From NCBI GenBank assembly GCA_022791315.1, contig JAAVYW010000061.1, positions 62,001-126,000 of the forward strand: 64,000 nucleotides of DNA, written 5' to 3'. Numbering within the stretch: position 1 is the first letter of the stretch; every line of letters starts with the position of its first letter. Source of the stretch: Oscillospiraceae bacterium. Lineage in GTDB: Bacteria; Bacillota; Clostridia; Oscillospirales; Ruminococcaceae. Positions 17,501 through 25,169 of the stretch are shown piece after piece. Made by a program: the position numbers and the translations under genes. Under the pieces are notes generated by a model, which did no database searches, was not told where the DNA came from, and saw only the letters and a program-made list of their open reading frames with translations.

Positions 17501-20500
17501 CCATAGTGCACTGCCGCCCCGTTCCGCTTTACCCCGGTGGGGTAGTGGTATCCCTCAACTCTCGCCATGCCAGGGATAGGGGAGCTTTCCGCATGGAGGT
17601 CCTGATAGGAAATCGGGCGCGCCCCGCCCTCTGACTTATAGTTGGCGGAATAGGACTTCTCCCGATAGGTAAAATTGCCCAGGTTCAGGTAATAGTCCCC
17701 TGCCATCTCGCCGCCGCGGCCAAACCCGTCAACTGCCGCACCTGCGCCGTTTATGCTCAAGTCTGTGGCCGTGTAGGAATTCCCAATGTAGCCCTGGTTC
17801 CTCCCCACAAATCCGCAGACCTGTGCGGCAGAAGTACTCTCGGCCTTGCCGGAGAGGCGCCCCACCGTGTAGGAGGTGGCAATCCGCCGGTTGGACAGGT
17901 TCTCCCCCACAAATCCGCCTACGTAGACCTTCCCAAAGGTGGAGGCCTCCGCCGTCAGGAGCCTGGAATCCGCCGAGCAGTTGCGGATGAGCCCGTTATT
18001 CTGCCCCACCAGGCCCCCGAGATAGATTTCCGAGCCATAGGAGGCCCCGCTGATATGCGCGCCCTCCACCGCACAGTTTTCCACTGTGCCGGAGCTTCCC
18101 CCCACCAGCCCGCCCACATACAGGTTTTTCGAGCCGTCATCCGTAGAAAACGAGAGGGCTTCCTCCGGCATCCGATAGACAATATTCTGCAAAATACCCG
18201 TGGAGTAGCCAAAGAGCCCTGCATAGAGCCGCGTGCTGTCCTTCGGGAGCTGGAACCCCACACCCTGAATCACATGGCACCCGCCATCATAGCGCCCCGC
18301 AAAGGGCTCGTTCAAGCTGCCAATGGGCCCCTGCTCTGTGATGGCCTCATCCGCCCAGTGGTATCTGCCATAGTCCAAATCAAGCCCCTGGCGGAACCGG
18401 TAACCTGCCCCGCTATAGGTGGAAAACCGGCTCAAATTGTACAGGTGCCGCGGCGTGCGGACCTGCACCGCTCCCGGCTCCCGGGCAAGCTGGGTTTTGA
18501 TATACTCCTTCACACTCTCTATCGTGTCTATCGTCCCTGTCCCCGCATAGGGAATCACCGTTTCCGCAAAGTGGGGATTGTAAAAATACCCTCCGCTGGC
18601 CTTGCCCCCATTTGTCCCGCTTCCCCATGTCATCTCAAAACTCAAGTACTGGTAATAGTCCCCACTGGCATAGTCGCTGCCCGTCACAAGCGCATCCGGC
18701 AGCGGGATTAAACAGTATTCCACTTCTTCCTGCGACTCATTTTTGCCTGTAGTGGTAATCGTAACCGCCTCGGTACTTTCCCTTTCCCGTTTCTTTCCCT
18801 CTGCATCGAAATAGGTATAGCGGATAGTAACGCTCTTTGCCCCTTTCAAATCGCTCGCCAGCAGCGCCACTGCATACCCATCCCACTCAATGTTCAAATC
18901 ATCCTGTAGCTCCCGCACCAGGTAGCGCGCATTCCCGCCGGAGAACCCATAGAGGCCGCCGGCATATCTCTCATAGTACACCAGGCTGGGCTCTTTAAAT
19001 TCCGCCCCCCAGTCCCCATAGTGGGGCAGCCCTGCCAAACCCGGCGTGCTAAATACCGTCAGGTTCAAATTCTCCCGCAAGTTATACGGATGGCTATTCC
19101 CATTGTTTTTCCATGCAAAGGCACTGCCCATGGTAGCGGCAAAGTCGCTTGTTCCGCCCTTGGCAGTCATCTCGGCATAGGTCTTGTGGCATTTTTTAAT
19201 GTTGTCTGCATCTACCATTTCGCCTAGATAATATGTATTTTCATAAGAATCAATTTTGTTTAAATAATTTTGTGTAAGAGGATAATAATTACTGCCATCT
19301 TTACTATTATAATGGCGCATCACTGAATAAGTGTAGTGCGCATCTGTCTTTCCTGTACCCAGGCACAGTCCTGCGGCATTTTGTGCTTTTTCCATGTCAA
19401 TAAACCCGGCTGCATAGCAGTTGGTAAGGGTAACGCTACCCCCTGCATTTCCTACCAGCCCGGCAGGCGCATTCCCTGCCAGGTAGCAGTCCGCATAGGA
19501 GTTTGTAACCGTAACTCCGCCGGTGCAGCGCCCAATCAGCCCGCCCGCGCATGTGTCCCCCGAAACAGTCGTCGCCGCAAAGCAATTCTCTATTCTCCCA
19601 GAGGAAAATTCCCCCACCAACCCGCCTGCGGTAGAGCCGATGATTTTATACTGGTACTGGCTGCCTTCCTCGTCGCTGCCCAGCAGCTCCCGCAGGCTGC
19701 CGTCCTCTGCTTCCCAGTACACCCAGCAGTTGTCAAATTTGTTTCCGTCCCCAGCGCGCCCCACCAGCGCTCCCACCGGGTGAGCCTCCCCGTGCACCTC
19801 TGCATTCACCAGCCGCACCTGTTGATAAGTGGCATTTGCAGGGGAGCCGGAGAAAAGGCCCGCTGGTTTCCCATCAGCCTGCACAATATACAGGTCCCGA
19901 ATCTCAAACCCCCCGCCGTCATAGGAACGGAGGTATTGATTCTCAATCGGTTTGAACTCATAACCTTCGTAGGTATCATTGCTCTTGCACCGGATGTCAG
20001 CAATCTGCTCTGCCTTGGGCTTGCTATCATCCGTAATTCCGGCGCTCTCCGTCAAATTCTGCAAGTGCCGCAGGTACTTTAGATAGGCTGTATCCCCCGT
20101 GCTCCCCTCTGCAAAGAGCGTGTTATTCGTGTCAGAAGCAGGGGCAGCGGCACTAAATTTCCCCGACTTAGAAGAAACATTGGCCGTAACCGTAAAGTCC
20201 CCACCCAATTTAGTCACTGTGCCAGCGAGATAGCAAAAAGCGTATTTTTCCTCCCCCTGCTCATTTACCAGTTCATCCAATATCCAAGTATATCTATATT
20301 TTTTATACTCCCCTTGTTCAATAGGGCCCTCTTTTTTTAATCTCCCCTTATTTTTATCGCTCAGGTTTAACATATTAACTGTAGAACTTTTATAATTTAG
20401 TTTTACATCCTGGACAACGTCATTCTCCCAGTCTGCGTCCTTATCCACCTCAAAAATCACTTCGAGCCACAGCCGCTCTTCATTGTGAATCATCAAGGTA

Positions 20501-21099
20501 ACCTTCGGTTTCTTCAGCAGATCCACCGGTGCGCGCTCCGCCATCCCGCCGCCGTAGTGTCCCAGCATGGGCTCCAGCTTCATCCTCTCATCCCGGCTGG
20601 CCTGGGTCCACTGGATATAAAACGCCGCAAAGCCAGAATCCACCAGCGTATCAATCGGCTGCTCGGCATAAAATACATCCGTCACGCACCCGCTCACCGG
20701 CTCATAGACGATGTAGTAATGGCGTTCCCGCAGCGTGGGGTCAATGCTGCCCGCCGGCACCAGCTTATCGATAGCCGCATCGTGGCTTGCTATGTAGTAA
20801 AGGTCGGTTTCCCCCGGTGCATCCAGGGCCACCGTCTCCACGCCTGCCGCAAATTGGTTATCGGGCTTTACCACTGTCTTTTCCAGCTGCCCCCCGTTGT
20901 CCAGCAGGACAGCGCGGTTCTCGGCGGCCAGGTAGATTTCTCTGGCGGCGTTATCCAGCTCCACAATTTTGAGCATCCGCACATAGCGTCCCACAGCCAC
21001 TGAGGCAATCCCCAGCAAAATCACCAGCAGGGCCGTCACGGCCAGTATTTCCACCAGGGTAAAGCCCTGGTTATGTCTGTTTCTCATGCTAGTTTTCAT
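14566..21099 (-). CDS. Giant prepilin-like GLUG-repeat adhesin, first gene of the pilus operon
   Basis: 2177 residues. N-terminus is a prepilin signal: NRHNQG, cleavage after Gly12 before FTLVEILAVTALLVILLG, with Glu at mature position 5. The rest is huge for a pilin. Three blocks of GLUG-type repeats (GGLVGxxxGxIxNCxA pattern) lie at about 390-575, 950-1105 and 1510-1690, interspersed with beta-rich spacers; the C-terminus (about 1930-2177) has Ig-like, Big2-type modules. GLUG repeats occur in surface adhesins. Most likely a pilus-tip adhesin inserted in the fibre by its pilin helix, the role PilY1 or tip adhesins play elsewhere. Ribosome-binding site GAGGG lies 7 bp before ATG; operator at 21158-21180. 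Confidence 0.88.
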   Translation of the reverse strand: MKTSMRNRHNQGFTLVEILAVTALLVILLGIASVAVGRYVRMLKIVELDNAAREIYLAAENRAVLLDNGGQLEKTVVKPDNQFAAGVETVALDAPGETDLYYIASHDAAIDKLVPAGSIDPTLRERHYYIVYEPVSGCVTDVFYAEQPIDTLVDSGFAAFYIQWTQASRDERMKLEPMLGHYGGGMAERAPVDLLKKPKVTLMIHNEERLWLEVIFEVDKDADWENDVVQDVKLNYKSSTVNMLNLSDKNKGRLKKEGPIEQGEYKKYRYTWILDELVNEQGEEKYAFCYLAGTVTKLGGDFTVTANVSSKSGKFSAAAPASDTNNTLFAEGSTGDTAYLKYLRHLQNLTESAGITDDSKPKAEQIADIRCKSNDTYEGYEFKPIENQYLRSYDGGGFEIRDLYIVQADGKPAGLFSGSPANATYQQVRLVNAEVHGEAHPVGALVGRAGDGNKFDNCWVYWEAEDGSLRELLGSDEEGSQYQYKIIGSTAGGLVGEFSSGRIENCFAATTVSGDTCAGGLIGRCTGGVTVTNSYADCYLAGNAPAGLVGNAGGSVTLTNCYAAGFIDMEKAQNAAGLCLGTGKTDAHYTYSVMRHYNSKDGSNYYPLTQNYLNKIDSYENTYYLGEMVDADNIKKCHKTYAEMTAKGGTSDFAATMGSAFAWKNNGNSHPYNLRENLNLTVFSTPGLAGLPHYGDWGAEFKEPSLVYYERYAGGLYGFSGGNARYLVRELQDDLNIEWDGYAVALLASDLKGAKSVTIRYTYFDAEGKKRERESTEAVTITTTGKNESQEEVEYCLIPLPDALVTGSDYASGDYYQYLSFEMTWGSGTNGGKASGGYFYNPHFAETVIPYAGTGTIDTIESVKEYIKTQLAREPGAVQVRTPRHLYNLSRFSTYSGAGYRFRQGLDLDYGRYHWADEAITEQGPIGSLNEPFAGRYDGGCHVIQGVGFQLPKDSTRLYAGLFGYSTGILQNIVYRMPEEALSFSTDDGSKNLYVGGLVGGSSGTVENCAVEGAHISGASYGSEIYLGGLVGQNNGLIRNCSADSRLLTAEASTFGKVYVGGFVGENLSNRRIATSYTVGRLSGKAESTSAAQVCGFVGRNQGYIGNSYTATDLSINGAGAAVDGFGRGGEMAGDYYLNLGNFTYREKSYSANYKSEGGARPISYQDLHAESSPIPGMARVEGYHYPTGVKRNGAAVHYGECPVPMELGEMGVYYWEKLEIGEAKTYHVSLLAADSTQKTITKESTLSNAHDDGGVVTDYGYGYYVKAENTVTARRSNMEYWGGNGNQFPSDKEANRALEELMPGFMFHSFRSFDPNAEDGAGLYPVKQSSQNLNATMTLTQKETTLSFWMNPHFADALAVKEIEGNSEGTEMEPRLLAPKAEARAADDWKVDAGLYEKPGTANNPYEVRSVGQLELINWNENSTNTSTVVVSSAGSNSDAHHISNFPYLSSADNRERHYWVQSHDLMGGEGKVYTPIAEYYDDVNTTNQKGNLYGWFGSSYDGMDYVIENVNIKGQLSSCVGLFGVVYNGSLENVILYSSDGESYVEGGAKNTDSQWLAVGALAGLAASKDDNAVENCSVAGYAVKVKCYTKALDSAWGGIGAGGLLGLSNMNLKNCTAVANVEIQAEGEVITVNDNIRVGGLVGSCQKSITNCYAGGEVIVSEKMSKVMASEKYVYVGGLVGGSYMKPLDVSDGNTVGVVGKGAGTSANNETNNTLINCYSYVVLPQWMEKPKGTEKRDWNRVNALYVLGGVGELNDAKKFSGDNVANHGVCTITNCYYLEETVLKHNEQKEFLGKKDNRWTDKDFKTDIRVVGGVALPTSLTYQQLAGQEEIDVNGQTIYDKLAGFSPVTTKEGDFSVAGKYSFPPSDIGALKGMDYPFPTILTRDNGAHHVHYGAWPVKGIWRKDGAAPLFLDILAQGGYAEQLNLENVPAGGSWRAESGDGKVAICGMTGDSLWVQAQGIGTTQLTVTYTAGGETYTLALTVNVTANVMLRPEAVRLFPQDTVTLAIKPYGKVQGSGEIPLAQYLREMKASSDSAALTAGVEQEEIIEGQEYPDPLMTLTSSGEFLQDAVVNMSGSYGAYAAAGAVIVSYQALPPVVKAAEEGTYTVSFDGSVVLQEATVLEGKATAEVKDNVLTLKGLAGAAKLEVELTMDGTEHTVTMPVEPPEEPEVTP

Positions 21100-21155
21100 T
21101 TTGATTCCCTCAATGTTCCCTTTTGCAAAGGTTAGTGTAGTTTTTTAAAAATATT

Positions 21156-21180
21156 ATTATATATCCTATTAGGATATATA
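21156..21180 (-). promoter_or_regulatory. 23-bp palindromic operator over the pilus operon promoter
   Basis: Perfect palindrome, arms TATATATCCTA / TAGGATATATA around one central T (21158-21180), in AT-rich DNA between the divergent pilus operon and XRE gene. A minus-strand -10 TATAAT (21156-21161) overlaps its edge; the matching -35 is weak (TGTGAT, 18-bp spacer). The divergent XRE regulator (21273-21620) is the obvious candidate to bind here. Confidence 0.7.
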
Positions 21181-21272
21181 TCACATTTTATCATATTTGA
21201 AGCAGGGATACAATAACAATGGGCAACTTTTTCACAGACATCATGAATTGGACAACGAAGCGAGGTGGAGCA

Positions 21273-21620
21273 ATGGAGCTAGATTACCAGGCGATTGGGA
21301 TAAGGATACGGCGTCTGCGCAAGGCCAAAAGCCTAACGCAGCAGACACTGGCAGAGATTTCAGGCCAAGAGCCCTCCAATATTTCCCATATAGAACGTGG
21401 CGCCACCAAGTTAAGCCTGCCCACCCTGGTGAATATCGCCAATGCCCTGGGGGTAACAGTGGACGAGCTGCTGTGCGACAGTTTGCCTGCCACAAAATCG
21501 GTCTACGAAGAGGAGCTGGCACAGCTTCTCTCCGACTGCACCCACGGCGAGCGGAAAGTCATCATCGAGACCGTCCGCGCCCTGAAACACAACCTAAAGA
21601 AACTCTCCTCCAGCCTTTAG
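21273..21620 (+). CDS. XRE-family transcriptional regulator, divergent from the pilus operon
   Basis: 115 residues from ATG 21273, chosen because GAGGTGG lies 5 bp upstream; earlier ATGs at 21219 and 21243 lack such a site. N-terminal Cro/C1 helix-turn-helix (about 6-65: IRRLRKAKSLTQQTLAEISG...SNISHIERG...LPTLVNIANALGV). C-terminal 45 residues helical, perhaps for dimerisation. Divergent transcription and the perfect palindrome in the shared upstream region suggest that it represses itself and the pilus operon. The signal it responds to is unknown. Confidence 0.88.
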   Translation: MELDYQAIGIRIRRLRKAKSLTQQTLAEISGQEPSNISHIERGATKLSLPTLVNIANALGVTVDELLCDSLPATKSVYEEELAQLLSDCTHGERKVIIETVRALKHNLKKLSSSL

Positions 21621-21668
21621 CTACCCATTTTGGGAGCGCGGCGGGCCGCTTTCCCCAGTTTCCCCTCC

Positions 21669-21698
21669 TTGACAAACCCATCCGGGATGTGCTATCTT
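21669..21698 (+). promoter_or_regulatory. Promoter for LytTR response regulator
   Basis: TTGACA (21669-21674), 18-bp spacer, TATCTT (21693-21698), about 110 bp before the start of the LytTR gene. Confidence 0.55.
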
Positions 21699-21807
21699 CA
21701 GAGATGAAATCACGTCCTATATTATAGCAGAACAGTCTCAATTCATGGCCTTCTGCGCAAAAAAGGGGTGTTTTTGTGCAGAATTTGCACAGGAAAGGGG
21801 AGTTTCC

Positions 21808-22563
21808 ATGCTGCGGATAGCCTTGTGCGACGACAACCCGGCGCAGTGTTCCCTCCTCTGTCAAATGATGAAGGATTTTGCTCAGCAGCGCCCCCAACTG
21901 GCGGTAAAGCTGTCCGTCTTTTCCTCCCCCTGGGAACTCCTGGTGGCAGAGGAAGAAACCCCCTTCCACATCTGCCTGCTGGATGTTGTGATGCCGGAAC
22001 TTTCCGGCATCCAGCTTGGTTCCAAGCTGCGGGATTTAGGCAGCCGCGCCGCTATTATCTATCTCACCGTCTCCCCCGAATACGCCCTGGATTCCTATGA
22101 GGTGGAGGCCTTTCACTATCTCATCAAGCCTGTGGGGCCCGCCCGGCTCTTCTCCGTGCTGGATAAAGCCGTGCAGTCGCTGGAAAAGCGGCGGGCCGCC
22201 TGCATCACCGTGAAGACCAGGGCAGGCCTTTCCCTGGCCCCCTTGGATCAAATTGTCTATGTGGAGCTCTCTGGCCGCACCGCCCGCTATCACCTGTCCG
22301 GCGGCGCCTGCCTGGAGAGCGTAACCCTGCGCGGCTCCTTCCAGGAGGAGACCGTCCCCCTGCTGGCGCACGCCCGCTTTTTCCCCTGCGGGGCCAGCTT
22401 TGTAGTCAACCTCTTCTATGTCACTGCCGTGGAGAAAAAGTTCCTTCTCCTGGACGGCGGCAGGCAGGTTCCCCTGCCCCGTGGCCTTGCCGCCCAAGCC
22501 CGGCAGCGCTGGAGCGATTTCTGGCTGGACAGCCCGGGCGCCCCAGCCCCCTTCCCGGATTAA
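21808..22563 (+). CDS. LytTR-family response regulator (AgrA/ComE type)
   Basis: 251 residues from ATG 21808, with GGGGAG 5 bp upstream; 21 more N-terminal codons are open but lack a ribosome-binding site. Receiver domain (1-125) with acidic pair IALCDDN, phospho-Asp in CLLDVVMPELSG (about 57) and Lys in HYLIKPVG. LytTR DNA-binding domain (about 140-240): IVYVELSGRTARYHL ... FFPCGASFVVNL. Such regulators bind paired direct repeats and often control surface or competence functions. Its probable kinase is at 23263-24600, split from it by the divergent ribbon-helix-helix pair. It might act on the pilus, but no site was identified. Confidence 0.9.
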   Translation: MLRIALCDDNPAQCSLLCQMMKDFAQQRPQLAVKLSVFSSPWELLVAEEETPFHICLLDVVMPELSGIQLGSKLRDLGSRAAIIYLTVSPEYALDSYEVEAFHYLIKPVGPARLFSVLDKAVQSLEKRRAACITVKTRAGLSLAPLDQIVYVELSGRTARYHLSGGACLESVTLRGSFQEETVPLLAHARFFPCGASFVVNLFYVTAVEKKFLLLDGGRQVPLPRGLAAQARQRWSDFWLDSPGAPAPFPD

Positions 22564-22612
22564 GCGCATCTTCTATACGATTTTGCGCTCCTCCGCGGCC
22601 GATGCGCCGGTG

Positions 22613-22795
22613 TTAAGACACCCGCTCGCGCCGCTTTTCTTTTTGCGCCTTCATCACATCCAGCCCCATGCGGATGAGCTGCCGGTACATCTCGGAATAG
22701 GGCCTGTCGTAAAACAATTCCCGTTTCACCATGGCGGCGTCCGCTTCCACATCCTCCGGCACTGTGAGCATAAACCGCTTCTTTTTCACAGCCAT
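22613..22795 (-). CDS. Small ribbon-helix-helix (CopG/Arc-like) protein, minus-strand partner
   Basis: 60 residues, ATG at 22795 with GGAGGGGGAGAG directly upstream. Starts MAVKKKRFMLTVPEDVEADA, a beta strand followed by two helices (VKRELFYDRPYSEMYRQLIRMGLDVMKAQ), the compact ribbon-helix-helix fold. The end is very basic. Divergent from the RHH gene at 23041; both begin with similar K-R-(F/Y) strand motifs. Likely DNA-binding autoregulator. Strong promoter at 22838-22867. Confidence 0.75.
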   Translation of the reverse strand: MAVKKKRFMLTVPEDVEADAAMVKRELFYDRPYSEMYRQLIRMGLDVMKAQKEKRRERVS

Positions 22796-22819
22796 CTCTC
22801 CCCCTCCTTTCTGGTGGTT

Positions 22820-22926
22820 TGGTGATTCACTGGTTATATTATAGTGGTTAGGTGGTTCACTTGTCAATGGGTAAGCCCCATTTTTTGCAAGGCCAGTTTT
22901 CACCTCTTGCACATCTGGTTCACTGA
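22820..22926 (+). promoter_or_regulatory. Three operator-like repeats (GGTTCACT) within two divergent promoters
   Basis: Same-orientation copies: TTGGTGATTCACT (core 22824-22831), GGTGGTTCACTT (core 22854-22861) and CTGGTTCACTGA (core 22917-22924). Copy 2 is in the spacer of the minus-strand promoter, copy 1 just past its -10, copy 3 in the spacer of the plus-strand promoter. RHH proteins typically bind such short repeated sites. Confidence 0.65.
22838..22867 (-). promoter_or_regulatory. Consensus promoter for minus-strand RHH gene
   Basis: Minus strand TTGACA (22862-22867), 18-bp spacer, TATAAT (22838-22843): both hexamers perfect. Confidence 0.8.
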
Positions 22927-22935
22927 TGATATAAT
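22907..22935 (+). promoter_or_regulatory. Promoter for plus-strand RHH gene and sensor kinase
   Basis: TTGCAC (22907-22912), 17-bp spacer containing GGTTCACT, TATAAT (22930-22935). Start expected about 22942, about 100 bp before the RHH start codon. Confidence 0.75.
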
Positions 22936-23040
22936 AAAGAGCAGAAAAACCATACCCGCGGCGGCGCCAAAATGCGGGTTTGCAACGGCCTGGCGCCCCT
23001 TTGGCCCGCTGCGCTATTCCACATCGCCGGAGGTGATACA

Positions 23041-23214
23041 ATGGCAACTGAAAAGCCCCGATACTCCATTACCTTAGACGAAGAGATGTTCAAAGAGGTG
23101 GAGGATTTCCGCTTCGAGCACCGTTACCAAACCCGCAACCAGGCCACGATTGAGCTCATCCGCCTAGGGCTTGCCGAAATCAAGCGGCAGCAGCAGGCGC
23201 ACAAGGAGAGCTAA
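23041..23214 (+). CDS. Small ribbon-helix-helix protein, plus-strand partner
   Basis: 57 residues, ATG at 23041 preceded by GGAGGTGAT at ideal distance. MATEKPRYSITLDEEMFKEV forms the beta strand and first helix, followed by EHRYQTRNQATIELIRLGLAEI, matching the RHH/CopG fold with a conserved RNQAT turn. Lies 48 bp upstream of the sensor kinase gene and probably shares its transcript, which would put kinase level under the control of the RHH sites in the promoter. Confidence 0.8.
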   Translation: MATEKPRYSITLDEEMFKEVEDFRFEHRYQTRNQATIELIRLGLAEIKRQQQAHKES

Positions 23215-23262
23215 CCCCCATCCGCCGTTTTCCCCTCCCCACACCGAAAGGAGCGATTTTCC

Positions 23263-24600
23263 ATGCCCGTCCTCAGGGACATCTCTTTTCTCTGGTCCAT
23301 GTTCCATGTAATTCTCATTTTCCTGCTCTTTTTTGAGCCCCGCTATTCCTGGCGCACCACCTTTCTCGCCGGCCTGGCAGGGGGCGGCACGCTGTTGGTC
23401 GTCAATGTAATGGCCATGTTCTGGTTTGGCCACGGCATCATCATGAACATCGCCTTTTTCACCTGTACCATCCCCACCCTCATCCTGTTTTTCATCCTCT
23501 CCCGCTTCCGGGACGGCCGCTTTTTCTTTCTCTTCTGCCTGTGCGATACCTCCTGTTTCTGGCTGCTCCAGCTCACCAATTTCCTCGACCGCCTCGCCGG
23601 GGACACCTATGTGGTGCTCCTCATCAGCCGCCTGCTGCTTTTCCCTGTGACGGAGCTCCTCATCTGGCGTTATCTGCGCGCCCCCTATCTGGTGCTGCAA
23701 AGGGAGCTGGGCCATGGCTGGTGGCTCTTTGCCGCCATCGGTGCCACCTACTACCTTCTCATGCTCTTCACCTCCGTGCCGGTGGATACCCCCATGCCCG
23801 GCCCGGCCGGCCTGGCCCGCATCTTCCTGGTGCTCCTCCTTATGCCCCTCACCTATACCACCATCCTCCACTCCCTCTGGGGGCAAATGAAGTTCTACGA
23901 AAACCTCCGCCAGATGGACTTGCAGCGCCGGGACTACAATACCCTGCGCCAGAAAATGGAGCTGGGCCGCCTCTACCGCCACGACATGCGCCACCATCTG
24001 CTGGCCTTAGAGGGGATGCTGCAAAAACAGGACAGCAGCACCGCCCTGGCGTATATCCAGGAGCTGGACGGCCGGATGTCCAGCCTTGTCCAGCGGGATT
24101 GGTGCGAGCATGCGGCAGTGAACTCCGTCCTGGCCGCCTACCTGGCCCAGGCCGAGGAGGCGGGCCTTGCCACAGAGGCCCAGGTGCGCCTCCCCGCCCA
24201 AGTGCCCCACAGCGAGATGGATTTGTGCATTGTCCTCTCCAACGCCCTGGAAAACGCCATCCTAGCCTGCCGGGAAATCCCCGAAGGCCCCCGCCAAATC
24301 CGCCTCTCCCTCTCCCTCACCGAAAACCAGCGCCTCACAATCGAGGTGGAGAACTCCTGCCCCACCCCGGTGGAGTTTGGCGCCGACGGCCTGCCCCTTC
24401 GTTCCACCCGGGAAAAATCTCCCTTCTCTGAGGAGCACGGCCTGGGCCTGCGCAGCGTCAAAGCCATTGTGGAGCAGTGCGGCGGCCTGCTGCGCTGCTC
24501 CTGGGAAGAGGGCACCTTCACCTTCCGCGCCGTCCTCTTCCCCGCCCCCCAGCCCTCCCCCGGCAGGCAAGCCGCCCGTCTCAAGCCCTGGGGCCAATAA
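23263..24600 (+). CDS. GHKL sensor histidine kinase (AgrC-like)
   Basis: 445 residues. Six or so membrane segments in the first 210 residues (about 8-25, 32-55, 62-82, 92-112, 120-138, 160-205), then a coiled linker and a GHKL catalytic part: H-box RHDMRHHLLALEG (His about 240), N-box CIVLSNALENAI (about 325) and G-box EEHGLGLRSV. This form senses peptides or other membrane signals and phosphorylates LytTR regulators; the likely partner is at 21808-22563. Cotranscribed with the RHH gene. A strong terminator follows at 24607-24652. Confidence 0.9.
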   Translation: MPVLRDISFLWSMFHVILIFLLFFEPRYSWRTTFLAGLAGGGTLLVVNVMAMFWFGHGIIMNIAFFTCTIPTLILFFILSRFRDGRFFFLFCLCDTSCFWLLQLTNFLDRLAGDTYVVLLISRLLLFPVTELLIWRYLRAPYLVLQRELGHGWWLFAAIGATYYLLMLFTSVPVDTPMPGPAGLARIFLVLLLMPLTYTTILHSLWGQMKFYENLRQMDLQRRDYNTLRQKMELGRLYRHDMRHHLLALEGMLQKQDSSTALAYIQELDGRMSSLVQRDWCEHAAVNSVLAAYLAQAEEAGLATEAQVRLPAQVPHSEMDLCIVLSNALENAILACREIPEGPRQIRLSLSLTENQRLTIEVENSCPTPVEFGADGLPLRSTREKSPFSEEHGLGLRSVKAIVEQCGGLLRCSWEEGTFTFRAVLFPAPQPSPGRQAARLKPWGQ

Positions 24601-24606
24601 TCCCCC

Positions 24607-24652
24607 CTGAAAAAGGCCTGGAACCCCAAACAGGGTTCCAGGCCTTTTTCAG
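24607..24652 (+). terminator. Terminator of the sensor kinase gene
   Basis: Perfect 20-bp inverted repeat: 24607-24626 pairs with 24633-24652, core GGCCTGGAACCC/GGGTTCCAGGCC, TTTTT in the 3' arm. It starts 7 bp past the kinase stop. Confidence 0.9.
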
Positions 24653-24844
24653 CTCCCGGCGCTGTCTCATAAATCAAGTTATCTCCTCCCCTAATAAAAG
24701 ATTGGCTCAATAATTTTTATATCTTTCGCTAAAAAATATAGTAAATTCAAATAATTTAATTTTCAGAAGTATACTACGTGGAAGTTCGTTTCACTTTGGG
24801 ATAAGATTTTCTATAGAATATGTCGAAAATGGAGGTCTTCTCAA

Positions 24845-25114
24845 ATGAAACAGTATAAGCCGATATTGCGGGGGATTTTGGCCGAATATGCCGACACATT
24901 TCGGAGAACCAACCACCTCACCCAAGAGGAGATGGCCGAGCGCCTGCGCATCACCAGCCGGGCCTATGGGGATTTAGAGCGTGGGAAATACTGCTTTTCC
25001 ACCCCTGCCCTGCTCTTTCTCCTGCTTCTGCTCAACAGCGACGAAGTAACCCAGCTCTTGGAGACTGTGCGGGAAGTCGTCGTCTCCTCAGAGCCTTCCT
25101 CCGAGGAACACTAA
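24845..25114 (+). CDS. Small XRE-family helix-turn-helix protein
   Basis: 89 residues. HTH (about 20-62): RRTNHLTQEEMAERLRITSRAYGDLERGKYCFSTPALLFLL. The recognition helix SRAYGDLERGK is a recognisable Cro/C1 type. The 190 bp upstream is markedly AT-rich compared with the surroundings and contains no convincing consensus promoter. Ribosome-binding site GGAGG is 9 bp before ATG. Stands alone between two terminators, so its target is not evident from context. Confidence 0.8.
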   Translation: MKQYKPILRGILAEYADTFRRTNHLTQEEMAERLRITSRAYGDLERGKYCFSTPALLFLLLLLNSDEVTQLLETVREVVVSSEPSSEEH

Positions 25115-25119
25115 AAGCA

Positions 25120-25149
25120 GGCGGGGTTGGTGGCCCCGTCTGTTTTCTT
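25120..25149 (+). terminator. Terminator after small XRE gene
   Basis: GGCGGGG (25120-25126) pairs with CCCCGTC (25134-25140), followed by TGTTTTCTTT. Confidence 0.7.
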
Positions 25150-25169
25150 TCTGCTTCCCCAGATAGGTC

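Noticed and set aside
22813..23214. Toxin-antitoxin system formed by the two small RHH genes
   Set aside because: Both products look like RHH DNA-binding proteins; no toxin fold (RelE, PIN, MazF) is encoded next to either.
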